Shown: in pieces, positions 1 to 8,579 of the stretch | Layout: every line of letters starts with the position of its first letter | Numbering within the stretch: the stretch's first letter is position 1 | NCBI GenBank assembly: GCA_913055605.1 | Contig: CAJXKJ010000004.1 | Location: 43,045 to 107,044, forward strand | Length of the DNA: 64,000 bases | Reading direction: 5' to 3' | From: an uncultured Euryhalocaulis sp. | GTDB lineage: Bacteria > Pseudomonadota > Alphaproteobacteria > Caulobacterales > Maricaulaceae | Notes under the pieces: model-generated | Databases searched by the model: none | What the model was told of the DNA's origin: nothing | Seen by the model: only the letters and a program-made list of their open reading frames with translations | Translations under genes and position numbers: made by a program

Positions 1-793
1 CATAGATCCACATCAGGAACACGACGACCGCCCCGATGGACCCGTAGGTAGCCCGGAAATCCGCCAGGCTGGAGACATAATAGGCGAACAGCCCGGCCGC
101 CGAGATCCACAGCAGCGTCGCCGCCCCCGCCCCGACCAGCGACGGCCGCCAGCGCACCCGCCCGGCCGCCATCGCGAAGCGATAGAGCAGCGCCACCGAC
201 AGGAACATCGCCGCCCCGGCCCACAGCCAGACATTGCCCAGAACCGGGTGCAGCTGGTTCACCCCGATCAGGCTGCGCAGGATGACGGGCAGCGAGACGA
301 TCAGCACGCTGGCCACGAACGCGGCGAAGATCGCCACCAGGGTCAGGCCGGCCGCCAGCAGGTTGAAGGACAGGATGCCGCGAATGTCTTCCGACGTGCT
401 GATCCGGTTCAGCCCGGCCAGCAGCGCCTTCACCCCCCGCACCGCGCCATAGAAGGCGATCAGGAACGCGAACAGGCCGTGCACCGACAGGATGGATCGC
501 GGCGTCTGGGTCAGGTTGCGCATCTGGTCGACGACCGTCGCGCGCGCCTGAGGCGGCATCAATTCGGTCAGCTTGAACACGACCGCCGCCACGTCTTCGG
601 GCTGGGCGATGGCGCCATAGATGCTGACCGCGATGACCACGCCCGGAAAGATCGCCAGCAGCCCGAAAAAGGACACGCCGCCCGCGAACAGCATGACGTC
701 GCGGCCATTGAACCGGCGCCAGGTGCGCCGGCCGACGCGCCAGACCGTCGCGGCCCAATCGATCCAGAAAGCGAGCTGAGATTCTGCGCGCAT
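1..793 (-). CDS. YihY/BrkB family inner-membrane protein, 3' end outside window
   Basis: The reading frame opens at an ATG (complement of 791-793) and runs off the left edge, so the C-terminus is missing; about 264 codons are visible. The translation begins MRAESQLAFWIDWAATVWRV. It has the YihY/BrkB pattern: a first membrane helix after an RRFNGRD-type stretch (residues about 32-55), further helices at about 100-120, 140-165, 180-205 and 215-235, and the family motif YGSIGAVVVFLMW near the cut. YihY proteins were once called ribonuclease BN, which is a misassignment; their function is not settled. The gene stands alone and diverges from the popA-like gene. The family call is firm and the function unknown. 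Confidence 0.88.
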   Translation of the reverse strand, partial: MRAESQLAFWIDWAATVWRVGRRTWRRFNGRDVMLFAGGVSFFGLLAIFPGVVIAVSIYGAIAQPEDVAAVVFKLTELMPPQARATVVDQMRNLTQTPRSILSVHGLFAFLIAFYGAVRGVKALLAGLNRISTSEDIRGILSFNLLAAGLTLVAIFAAFVASVLIVSLPVILRSLIGVNQLHPVLGNVWLWAGAAMFLSVALLYRFAMAAGRVRWRPSLVGAGAATLLWISAAGLFAYYVSSLADFRATYGSIGAVVVFLMWIY

Positions 794-856
794 GGCGGCG
801 AATGTATGCGAGCGCACAGGCGATTGCGAAAGCGAAAACCTGCGCACAAACCAAAA

Positions 857-882
857 CGCCGGCCCCTGGGACGGGGCCGGCG
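857..882 (-). terminator. Strong GC hairpin with flanking T-tract, likely intrinsic terminator on minus strand
   Basis: Ten perfectly paired bases (857-866 with 873-882) enclose a six-base loop. Read on the minus strand, the stem is followed directly by GTTTTGGTTTG, the form of a Rho-independent terminator. On the plus strand a weaker T-run (TTTTAT) starts six bases after the stem. No annotated gene ends here on either strand: yihY starts just downstream on the minus strand and popA lies on the other strand. It may therefore end a small RNA or act as an attenuator in the yihY leader. Confidence 0.6.
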
Positions 883-934
883 CCAGGTTTTATCGCGGCG
901 CGGGTAGGCGCAGCGGAGCCGGGCGAACAGCGAG

Positions 935-949
935 GGACAGTTAATGTCC
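935..949. promoter_or_regulatory. Short inverted repeat upstream of the popA-like gene
   Basis: GGACA and TGTCC arms are separated by GTTAA, about 100 bases before the popA-like start. It contains a single TTAA, but no second half at CtrA spacing. It could be an operator for either divergent gene. The arms are short, so chance is possible. Confidence 0.25.
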
Positions 950-1050
950 GCCAGACACAGCGTCGTTCTAAAGGGGGCGGGCTGAACCCTAGCTGAACGG
1001 CTTTCAGACGGCTGCAAGTCCCTGTAAGTTCAAGCCGCCAAGGGGGATTC

Positions 1051-2400
1051 ATGCAGCGTCCGCGCATCCTGGTCGTCAGCCGAAACGCCGCCGCTTTGTC
1101 GGCCGTTTGCGAGTGCCTGGACCAGGCCGGCCTGCGCACCATCACCGCGGGCAGCGCCGCGGCCGCCGAAGTCGCCGCGACGGATCTGCGGACCGAGGCC
1201 ATCCTGCTGGACCTGGGCGACGGTCGCGCGGACGAGGCCCGCCGCCTGGCCGGCGCCCTGCGCCGCCTGGGCGACGCCCGCCCGATCGTCGCCGCCCTCG
1301 CCCCGGCCGAAGACACCGCGATCCCGGACGGCGTATTCGATCTGGTCATCCGCCGTCCCTGCCACCCGCATCAGGTCTGCGCCCGGATGCAGGAGGCGCT
1401 GCGCCTCGGCGTCCAAGCGGCGGAGGCGCGCCTGCGCCGCCGCACCCTGACCGATCTGGGCGTGAAGCTGCCCCCCGAACCGGAGCCTGACAGACAGAAG
1501 CTGGCCGTGCTGTTCGTCGGCTCCGCCGATCCGTCCTTCATGCATCTGCGCAGCGCGCTGTCCGCCGCCGATGTGGACGTGATGGCCGCCTTCACCTCCT
1601 TCACGGCGTTCGACTATCTGCACGACCGCATCTTCCACGCCGTCGTGCTGGGCGCGTTGCAGGGTGTGGAGCCGGCCTTCACCATCTGCTCCGCCATGCG
1701 GCGCAACACCCGGCTGTTCCACGTTCCGGCCCTGCTGCTGGTGGACAATTCGCGCTTCGACGCGGTGGACGAGGCCTTCGCCCGCGGCGCCAGCGACATC
1801 ATCTCGTCCAGCGCCCCGGCCGCGGAGACCCGCGACCGGATTCTGAGCCTGGCGGCGGAGCGCCAGCGCGGCATCGCCCTGCGCAACGCCTTCGATCAGG
1901 TGCGCGACCCCGCCGTGCTCGACCGGCCCACCGGCCTGTTCAACCGCGACGTCTTCGCCGCGCATCTGCGCCGCATGGCTGAGTGGTCTGACCACAGCGG
2001 TAAGCCCCTGTCGCTCGCGGTCATCCGGGTCCAGCCCTCGGTCTTCTCCGAAAAGCCGCCGGCGCCGGCCGCGCTGGATTCCGCGCGTAAACAGTTTGGC
2101 CTGATGCTGCGCCATCTGACGCGCAGCGAGGATTTCGCCGCGCGGCTGGATTCCGGCGTCTATGTCGTGGCCATGCCCGCCACTTCGGTCGAGGAGGCCC
2201 GCGCGGCCGCCGAGCGTATCCGCTCCGCCGCCGAATGCGCGGCCTATGACGGCGGCGGCGATGGCGGCGTGCGCATCGCGCTGCAACTGTCCTGCGTGGA
2301 GCTGGGCGGCGGCGAATCCGGCGCCCGGCTGCTGAAGCGCGGGGTGGACGGGCTCAGCCGCGCGCGCACCGCGCCGCGCGCCGAAAGCGCCGCCTCCTGA
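1051..2400 (+). CDS. popA: PopA-like c-di-GMP receptor: two receiver-like domains plus catalytically dead GGDEF
   Basis: The protein has 449 residues. Residues about 3-120 and 145-270 look like two divergent receiver domains (ILVVSR and LAVLFVG strand starts). A GGDEF-type domain follows from about 285, with the usual D-TGLFNRD entry. Aligned on PleD, the active-site loop GGEEF is replaced by DSGVY (367-371), so cyclase activity is not expected. The inhibitory-site motif RxxD is intact as RSED (358-361), exactly five residues before that loop. Dead A-site, live I-site and REC-REC-GGDEF order are the hallmarks of Caulobacter PopA, which binds c-di-GMP and helps deliver CtrA to ClpXP at the pole. 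An AGGGGG ribosome site precedes the ATG. The role is inferred from that family. Confidence 0.72.
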   Translation: MQRPRILVVSRNAAALSAVCECLDQAGLRTITAGSAAAAEVAATDLRTEAILLDLGDGRADEARRLAGALRRLGDARPIVAALAPAEDTAIPDGVFDLVIRRPCHPHQVCARMQEALRLGVQAAEARLRRRTLTDLGVKLPPEPEPDRQKLAVLFVGSADPSFMHLRSALSAADVDVMAAFTSFTAFDYLHDRIFHAVVLGALQGVEPAFTICSAMRRNTRLFHVPALLLVDNSRFDAVDEAFARGASDIISSSAPAAETRDRILSLAAERQRGIALRNAFDQVRDPAVLDRPTGLFNRDVFAAHLRRMAEWSDHSGKPLSLAVIRVQPSVFSEKPPAPAALDSARKQFGLMLRHLTRSEDFAARLDSGVYVVAMPATSVEEARAAAERIRSAAECAAYDGGGDGGVRIALQLSCVELGGGESGARLLKRGVDGLSRARTAPRAESAAS

Positions 2401-2402
2401 GC

Positions 2403-3794
2403 CTAGCCGGCGGTCTTCGCCGCCGGATTCCTGTGACCGCCCGGCCCGCCATGCGCGGTCATTTCCCCGAACCGCAGCGTCCACAGGACGGATCCCAGAC
2501 CCGCCGCGATATTGGCCAGCGCGATCGCCGCGATCGCGCCCGCAGGCCCCGCGATCGTTCCGCCGATCCAGGCCCCCGGCGCGTACAGGACCAGCGAACG
2601 GGTCAGCGTCATGCCCAGCCCGTTCAGCGGCCGGCCCAGCGCGTTGAACCCGGCGGACGCCGCGATCACCACGCCGTATCCGGCCGCCGTCACCGGGACC
2701 ATCCAGAGATAGAGCCGCGCTACGCGCAGCGTCTCTTCGTGGTCGGAGAACAGCCCGGTCAGCGGCACGGATGAGGCGGCCAGCACCGCCGCCATGAACA
2801 GGCCATAGCCGAGCGCGAAGGCGAAGCTGACGGCGAAGGCGCGCTTCACCCGCTCGTCCTCCCCGGCCCCGCCGTTCTGCCCCGTCACCGGACCGATGGA
2901 GCCCGACAGCGCCAGCAGCGGGACCAGCGCGAAGGTCTCGATCCGCGTCGCCACGCCGAACCCCGCCACCGCCTCCGCCCCGAACCGGGCCAGGCTGGCG
3001 GTGGCCAGCGTGATCCCGGCCGGGTTGATGGAGTTGGAGATCGCCGCCGGCGCGCCGACCCGCGCGATCTCCGCCCAGGAGGATTTCAGCTCCTCCCATT
3101 TCGGCCGCTTCAGCGTGATTGCGTGCTGCCGCCGTGCGAGCAGCCACAGGAACACGCAGAAGGCCGCGATATTGCCGATCACCGTGACGAAGGCCGCGCC
3201 CTGAACCTCCATCCGGGGAAACGGGCCGATCCCGAAAATGAACAGCGGATCCAGCACGAAATTGAGCAGGGAAACCGCCACCATCACCGCCGCCGGCGCC
3301 CGCGCCTCGCCCAGCGCGCGCAGGATGCCGTTGATGACGATGGCGCCGCCGATAAAGACCAGGCCCGCGTACCAGGTGCGCATATAGGCCAGGATGTGCG
3401 GCAGCAGCCGCTCCTGCGCGCCCAGCAGGCGGAACAGCGGCTCCGCCGTGAACCAGCCTGCCACCGACAGCGCGATCAGCGCCAGCGACGACAGGATCAG
3501 CGCGTCCTCGGCCAGCCGCCGGATGCGCCTTTCGTCCCGCCGCCCCGCTGCGCGCGCAACGACCGACGCCGATCCAGCCGACAGGCCGATGGCCAGCGAC
3601 ATCAGCGTCGTGGTGACCGGAAAGCAGAAGGAGATCGCGGCCAGCTCGTCCTCGCCCAGCCGCCCGACGAAATAGGTGTCGACGACCGAGACCGACATGA
3701 TCGCGGCCACGGCCAGCACGGTCGGCAGGCCCAGATAGACCAGATGGCGATAGACAGGACCCGTCGTGAGGTCCCGCGTCCGCGGTCCGGCCAT
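2403..3794 (-). CDS. MATE family multidrug/sodium antiporter
   Basis: This 463-residue polytopic protein has about 12 membrane helices in two similar halves, the MATE arrangement. The start is typical for the family (VYRHLVYLGLPTVLA, then DTYFVGRLGEDELAA), and the second half repeats the pattern around residues 240-300. MATE proteins export cationic drugs or metabolites across the inner membrane using proton or sodium gradients; the substrate cannot be read from sequence. The gene is 12 bases downstream of the malic enzyme gene on the same strand, so they are probably co-transcribed. Its stop lies two bases from the stop of the convergent popA-like gene. A GAGGGAAC ribosome site supports the ATG. 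Confidence 0.9.
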   Translation of the reverse strand: MAGPRTRDLTTGPVYRHLVYLGLPTVLAVAAIMSVSVVDTYFVGRLGEDELAAISFCFPVTTTLMSLAIGLSAGSASVVARAAGRRDERRIRRLAEDALILSSLALIALSVAGWFTAEPLFRLLGAQERLLPHILAYMRTWYAGLVFIGGAIVINGILRALGEARAPAAVMVAVSLLNFVLDPLFIFGIGPFPRMEVQGAAFVTVIGNIAAFCVFLWLLARRQHAITLKRPKWEELKSSWAEIARVGAPAAISNSINPAGITLATASLARFGAEAVAGFGVATRIETFALVPLLALSGSIGPVTGQNGGAGEDERVKRAFAVSFAFALGYGLFMAAVLAASSVPLTGLFSDHEETLRVARLYLWMVPVTAAGYGVVIAASAGFNALGRPLNGLGMTLTRSLVLYAPGAWIGGTIAGPAGAIAAIALANIAAGLGSVLWTLRFGEMTAHGGPGGHRNPAAKTAG

Positions 3795-3806
3795 GTTCCC
3801 TCGCCT

Positions 3807-6119
3807 TTAGGCTTGTTGTTCCGCTTCGCCCAGATCATAGGCCGCAAACGCGGCCAGCGAGACGATCTCGGACACCGGCGCTCCCAGGCGGCAAATCTGC
3901 ACCGGCTTCTCGAACCCGACCAGAACCGGGCCGATCACGTTCGCGCCACCGGCGGTCTTCAACAGGCGCGTGGCGATGGACGCCGAATGCACCGCCGGCA
4001 TCACCAGCACGTTGGCCTCGTCCGTCAGGCGGGAGAACGGGTAGATGTCATGATGGGCGGGATCCAGCGCGATGTCCGGCGCCATCTCGCCCTCGTATTC
4101 GAAATCCACGCCGCGCGCGTCCAGGATGCGCACGGCCTCCTGCATCTTCTCGGCCCGCTCGCCCATCGGGTTGCCGAAATTGGAGAACGACATCAGCGCC
4201 GCCCGCGGCGTGAGGCCCAGGCGCCGCGCCGCGCGCGCCGCGCCCTCTGTGATATCGGCCAGTTCCGAGGCGGAGGGGAATTCGGTGACCGACACGTCCC
4301 CGACCACCAGCGTCCGTCCCTTCGATACGCAGATGGTCAGGCCGATGATCCGCCGGTCGGCCGCCGGGTCCAGCACCAGCTGGACGTCGCGCATCGCCAC
4401 GTCCGCGTGGCGCGTATAGCCGGTGACCATGCCGTCGGCGACGCCGCACGCGACCATGCAGGCGGAGAAAACGTTCCGGTCGGTATTCACCAGACGCTGC
4501 ACGTCGCGGCGCAGATAGCCCTCGCGCTGCAGTCGCCCGTACAGGAAGTCCACGAATTGCGGATTGCGGTCCGACAGGCGTGCGTTCCACACCTCCAGCG
4601 TGTCGTCGGGCAGGCCCAGCGCCCGCATGTTCTGCTTGGCGATGTCCTCGCGCGCCACCAGCACCGCCTTGCCCATGCGCGAATTCTGGAACTGGAACGC
4701 CGCGCGGATGACGGACGGCTCCTCGCCCTCCGCGAACACAATCGTCCGGTTGTGCGCCCGGGCGCCGGCGGTCACGCGCTGCTGCACCGCCGCGGTGGGG
4801 TCCAGCCGCCGCGCCAGCGTGCGCGTATAGGCGTCCGGATCGCTCAGCGGCTTGCGCGCCACGCCAGTCTCCTGCGCCGCGCGCGCCACATAGGGCGGCA
4901 CCCAGGTGATCAGGCGCGGGTCGAACGGCGTCGGGATCAGATATTTCGGCCCGTATTGCAGGCGCTCGCCGCGATAGGCGGCGGCGACCTCGTCCGGCGT
5001 GTCCTGCCGGGCCAGCTCGGCCAGCGCGTGCGCGGCGGCCAGCTTCATGTCCTCGTTGATCGTGCGCGCCCGCACGTCCAGCGCGCCGCGGAAGATATAG
5101 GGGAAGCCCAGGACGTTATTGACCTGGTTCGGATAGTCGGACCGCCCCGTCGCCATGATCGCATCGGGCCGCACGGCGGCGACCTCCTCCGGCGTGATCT
5201 CGGGAACCGGGTTGGCCATGGCGAAGATGATCGGGTTCTTCGCCATCGACTTGACCATGTCCTGCGTGACCACCCCGCCCGCCGACAGGCCGATCAGGCA
5301 GTCCGCGCCGGCCACCGCCTCGGACAGGTTCCGCATCCGCGTATCGATGGCGTGTTCGGCCAGCCGGGGGTGCAGATCGTTGCGCCCGCGATGCACCACG
5401 CCGTCCTTGTCCACCAGGACCGTATTGGACGGCCGCACGCCCAGCCGCTGGATCAGCGCCAGCACGGACAGGCCCGCCGCCCCGCCGCCGACCAGGCAGA
5501 CCTTCAGATTCTCCATCCGCTTGCCGGTCACGTCGCAGGCATTGATCAGCGCGGCGGAGGCGATGATGGCCGTGCCGTGCTGGTCGTCGTGGAAGACCGG
5601 AATATCCAGTTCGGCGCGCAGCCGCGCCTCGATCTCGAAACAGTCCGGCGCGGCGACGTCTTCCAGATTGATGCCGCCGAACGTGTCCCCGAACCCGGCG
5701 ACGCACTCCACGAACTGGTCCGGGTTTTTGTAGGTCACCTCCACGTCCACCGAGTCGATGTCGGCGAAGCGTTTGAACAGGACCGACTTGCCTTCCATCA
5801 CCGGTTTGGCGGCCGCCGGGCCCAGATCGCCCAGGCCCAGAATGGCGGTGCCATTGGTGACCACCGCCACCATGTTGCCTTTGGAGGTATAGTCGTAGAC
5901 GGCGGACGGATCGTCCGCGATCGCCCGCACCGGGACCGCCACGCCCGGCGAATAGGCCAGCGCCAGGTCGCGCTGGGTCGCCATCGGCTTGGTCGGGGCA
6001 ATGGCCAGTTTCCCCGGCGTCGGCTCGCGGTGGAAATCCAGCGCCTCCTGATCGGTCAGGCGCTCGGTGCGGCGGCGGTCCATCTCAGGCATTGTCGAGG
6101 GCGGTCCGGAATCGGCCAT
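3807..6119 (-). CDS. maeB: NADP-dependent malic enzyme with C-terminal phosphotransacetylase-like domain
   Basis: The protein has 770 residues, the usual length for the long MaeB form. It converts malate to pyruvate and CO2 with reduction of NADP, linking the TCA cycle to pyruvate and NADPH supply. The malic domain covers about 20-440, with [12 protein letters not shown], the DDQHGTA motif and a Rossmann nucleotide site (VGGGAAGLS). Residues about 445-770 resemble phosphate acetyltransferase; in this family that part is regulatory (acetyl-CoA sensing) rather than catalytic. It leads a probable two-gene unit with the MATE exporter and diverges from the GH3 gene across 125 bases. Confidence 0.95.
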   Translation of the reverse strand: MADSGPPSTMPEMDRRRTERLTDQEALDFHREPTPGKLAIAPTKPMATQRDLALAYSPGVAVPVRAIADDPSAVYDYTSKGNMVAVVTNGTAILGLGDLGPAAAKPVMEGKSVLFKRFADIDSVDVEVTYKNPDQFVECVAGFGDTFGGINLEDVAAPDCFEIEARLRAELDIPVFHDDQHGTAIIASAALINACDVTGKRMENLKVCLVGGGAAGLSVLALIQRLGVRPSNTVLVDKDGVVHRGRNDLHPRLAEHAIDTRMRNLSEAVAGADCLIGLSAGGVVTQDMVKSMAKNPIIFAMANPVPEITPEEVAAVRPDAIMATGRSDYPNQVNNVLGFPYIFRGALDVRARTINEDMKLAAAHALAELARQDTPDEVAAAYRGERLQYGPKYLIPTPFDPRLITWVPPYVARAAQETGVARKPLSDPDAYTRTLARRLDPTAAVQQRVTAGARAHNRTIVFAEGEEPSVIRAAFQFQNSRMGKAVLVAREDIAKQNMRALGLPDDTLEVWNARLSDRNPQFVDFLYGRLQREGYLRRDVQRLVNTDRNVFSACMVACGVADGMVTGYTRHADVAMRDVQLVLDPAADRRIIGLTICVSKGRTLVVGDVSVTEFPSASELADITEGAARAARRLGLTPRAALMSFSNFGNPMGERAEKMQEAVRILDARGVDFEYEGEMAPDIALDPAHHDIYPFSRLTDEANVLVMPAVHSASIATRLLKTAGGANVIGPVLVGFEKPVQICRLGAPVSEIVSLAAFAAYDLGEAEQQA

Positions 6120-6207
6120 CGCTTCTTTTAGGCGCCGCGCGGGCGCTCGCCAATCGGCCCGGGCCGTCGGGACGGCAGTTGGCGCCGGAATGCGGCTCCC
6201 CTACACC

Positions 6208-6224
6208 AGACTGCAAAACAGTCT
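6208..6224. promoter_or_regulatory. Inverted repeat, candidate operator for the GH3 gene
   Basis: AGACTG and CAGTCT arms are perfectly complementary and separated by CAAAA. The repeat ends nine bases before the GGGGAGG ribosome site of the downstream glycosidase gene, where a repressor or an mRNA hairpin would act. No regulator gene is adjacent. Confidence 0.4.
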
Positions 6225-6244
6225 AACGTTTTGGGGAGGCGCAT

Positions 6245-8188
6245 ATGACCGGGAACCGGAAAGCCCCCGGCCTAGCTCTGCTGGGCGGGGCCCTCGCCCT
6301 TGCCGCCTGTTCCGGCGCCGATCAGCCGGCGCTACAGGCCCGCGCCGCCCCGCTGCTGGAGGACGGCGGGCTCAGCTTCAAGGACCTGAACCGCAACGGC
6401 GCGCTGGACCCCTATGAGGACTGGCGCCTCGGCGACGAAGAGCGCGCCGCCGATCTCGTCTCCCGCATGACGCTCGCCGAAAAGGCCGGCGCGATGATGC
6501 ACGGCACGCTGCCGGGCGAGGACGACGCTTACGATCTGGAGGCTGTCCGGCCGCTGATCGCGGAGCGCGGGGTCAACAACTTCATCACCCGCATGGCGAC
6601 AGACCCCCTCGCCTTCGCGGAGCAGAACAACGCCATCCAGGAAATCGCGGAGGGCGCGCGGCTCGGCATTCCGCTGACCATAAGCACAGATCCGCGCAAC
6701 CATTTCGCCGAAGCGTTCGGCGCCAGCGTCCAGGCCAGCGGATTTTCGCAATGGCCGGAAGTGCTCGGCTTCGCCGCGATCGACGATGCGGATGCGGTGC
6801 GCGAATTCGGCGACATCGCCCGGCGCGAATACCGCGCCGTCGGCATCCATATGGCGCTGTCGCCCCAGGCCGACATCGCGACCGAGCCGCGCTGGCCCCG
6901 CATCGACGGCACGTTCGGCGAGGATCCGGAGCGCGCCGCGCGCATGGTCGGCGCCTATGTGGAGGGCTTCCAGGGCGGCGATGGCGGGGTGGCCGAAGAC
7001 GGCGTGATCACGGTGGTAAAGCACTGGGTCGGCTACGGCGCCGCGGCGAACGAGGGCTATGACTCCCACAATTATTACGGCCGCTACGCCGCGCTGAGTT
7101 CGGAGACGCTGCCCCTCCACGTCCGCCCGTTCGAGGCGGCGTTCGACGCCGGCGCGGCGGGCGTCATGCCGACCTATTCCATCCTTCAGGGCGTCACGCT
7201 CGGCGGGCAGCCGCTGGAGCAGGTCGGCGCCGGCTTCAACAGCCAGCTCCTGACGGACATGCTGCGCGGCACGCACGGCTTCGACGGGCTGATCCTGTCC
7301 GACTGGGCGATCACCAATGACTGCGAGGCGGCCTGCATGGACGGATCGCCGGAGGGCGAGCCCTTCGCCGTCGCCATGCCCTGGGGCGTCGAAGACCTGA
7401 CCCAGACCGAACGCTTCGCCCGCGGCGCGGCCGCCGGGATCGACCAGTTCGGCGGCACGGTGGAAAGCCAGCATCTGATCGAAGCCGTCGAGACCAGCCT
7501 GATCGACGAGGCCCGGCTGGACGCCTCGGTCGCGCGCATCATGGCGCTGAAATTCCGTCAGGGCCTGTTCGAAAACCCCTATGTCGATCCGGAGCGTGCC
7601 GCGGCTGTCGTCGGCGATCCGGAATTCCAGCAGGCAGGGCTCGCGGCCCAGCGCCGCTCCATCGTGCTGATCGACAATGCGATGGACGTGCTGCCGCTGG
7701 CGGACGGCGCGGCGGTCTATCTGGAGGGCGTGGACCCCCAGGCCGCCTCGGGGACGGGCCTCGCCGTAGCGCTGACGCCGGCGGACGCGGATTTCGCCAT
7801 CGTGCGCCTCGCCACGCCTTGGGAGACGACTCACCCGCGCTACCTCTTCGGCTCCTTCCAGCATGAGGGGAGCCTCGCCTTCCGGCCGGGACAGGAGGAT
7901 TTCGACCGCGTCGCGGAACTGGCGCAGACGATGCCCGTCATCGTCGCGGTGCATCTGGACCGGCCGGCGGTGATGACCGCCCTGCTCGATCACACGTCCG
8001 CCGTGCTCGGCGTGTTCGGCGCCAGCGACGCCGCGCTGCTGGACGTCCTCACCGGCGCCGCGGCGCCGGAGGGCAGCCTGCCCTTCGAACTTCCCTCGTC
8101 GATGGAAGCCGTGGAGGCCCAGTCGCCGGACCGGCCTCACGATTCCGCCGACCCGCTCTTTCCCTACGGCCACGGCGAGACGTACTGA
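6245..8188 (+). CDS. Glycoside hydrolase family 3 lipoprotein (beta-glucosidase type)
   Basis: The protein has 647 residues. A lipoprotein signal with lipobox LAAC places the acylated cysteine at residue 22, so the enzyme is probably membrane-anchored in the periplasm or outer membrane. The GH3 catalytic domain follows, with the FGEDP, KHWVGYG and LILSDW motifs; Asp353 in SDW is the expected nucleophile. A LNRNGALDPYEDW stretch near the N-terminus resembles a calcium-type loop. The C-terminal GH3 domain is present but there is no obvious fibronectin III end. GH3 enzymes release terminal beta-linked glucose or related sugars; the substrate is unknown. A GGGGAGG ribosome site sits upstream. Confidence 0.88.
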   Translation: MTGNRKAPGLALLGGALALAACSGADQPALQARAAPLLEDGGLSFKDLNRNGALDPYEDWRLGDEERAADLVSRMTLAEKAGAMMHGTLPGEDDAYDLEAVRPLIAERGVNNFITRMATDPLAFAEQNNAIQEIAEGARLGIPLTISTDPRNHFAEAFGASVQASGFSQWPEVLGFAAIDDADAVREFGDIARREYRAVGIHMALSPQADIATEPRWPRIDGTFGEDPERAARMVGAYVEGFQGGDGGVAEDGVITVVKHWVGYGAAANEGYDSHNYYGRYAALSSETLPLHVRPFEAAFDAGAAGVMPTYSILQGVTLGGQPLEQVGAGFNSQLLTDMLRGTHGFDGLILSDWAITNDCEAACMDGSPEGEPFAVAMPWGVEDLTQTERFARGAAAGIDQFGGTVESQHLIEAVETSLIDEARLDASVARIMALKFRQGLFENPYVDPERAAAVVGDPEFQQAGLAAQRRSIVLIDNAMDVLPLADGAAVYLEGVDPQAASGTGLAVALTPADADFAIVRLATPWETTHPRYLFGSFQHEGSLAFRPGQEDFDRVAELAQTMPVIVAVHLDRPAVMTALLDHTSAVLGVFGASDAALLDVLTGAAAPEGSLPFELPSSMEAVEAQSPDRPHDSADPLFPYGHGETY

Positions 8189-8234
8189 AGCAGCACCTCC
8201 GGGAACCGGCGGCGGGCATCGGCTTTCCCTTGGA

Positions 8235-8579
8235 ATGGCGAAACGAAAATCCCCGGGCGATGACGCTGCGGCCGCGATGCGCGACACGGCCGACATCGCC
8301 TCGGTGCTGATGTTTCGCATGCCGATGCTGTGGATGTCGGCGATGCACCCGACCGCCGCCCGCCAGCGGGAGGCGCAGCGCATGGTCACGGAGAAATCCC
8401 TCGCCGCCGCGCAGGGCGCCGCGGCCGCCGGAATGGAAATGTGGCGCGCCGGCATGACCGCATGGCTCGGCGCGGGGCGCCCGGCCTCCGCCGAGCGCGT
8501 CAGCCGAGCCGCCTATGCGCCGGTGCGGAAAACCCTGCGCGCCAATGCGCGCCGGCTGAACGCCCGCAAGACCGTCTAG
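8235..8579 (+). CDS. Small alpha-helical hypothetical protein (phasin-like composition)
   Basis: The protein has 114 residues, rich in Ala, Met and Arg, and predicted almost wholly helical with no signal peptide. The amphipathic middle (about residues 50-85) and basic tail recall short phasin-like or granule-associated proteins, but no diagnostic motif is visible, so this is only a resemblance. The ribosome site is weak. The gene lies 46 bases after the GH3 stop and its stop codon overlaps the stop of the convergent nnr gene. It is probably real because the coding composition is normal and it fills the gap exactly. Confidence 0.6.
   Translation: MAKRKSPGDDAAAAMRDTADIASVLMFRMPMLWMSAMHPTAARQREAQRMVTEKSLAAAQGAAAAGMEMWRAGMTAWLGAGRPASAERVSRAAYAPVRKTLRANARRLNARKTV

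Noticed and set aside
248..907. Long plus-strand frame rich in His, Arg and Gln over the yihY region
   Set aside because: It is antisense to the YihY frame; the translation is typical low-complexity shadow of a high-GC gene and has no ribosome site.
3123..6131. 1002-codon open frame antisense to the MATE and malic enzyme genes
   Set aside because: It results from GC-rich third positions on the opposite strand; the product is Arg/His/Gln-rich without domains, while the minus strand encodes two clear families.
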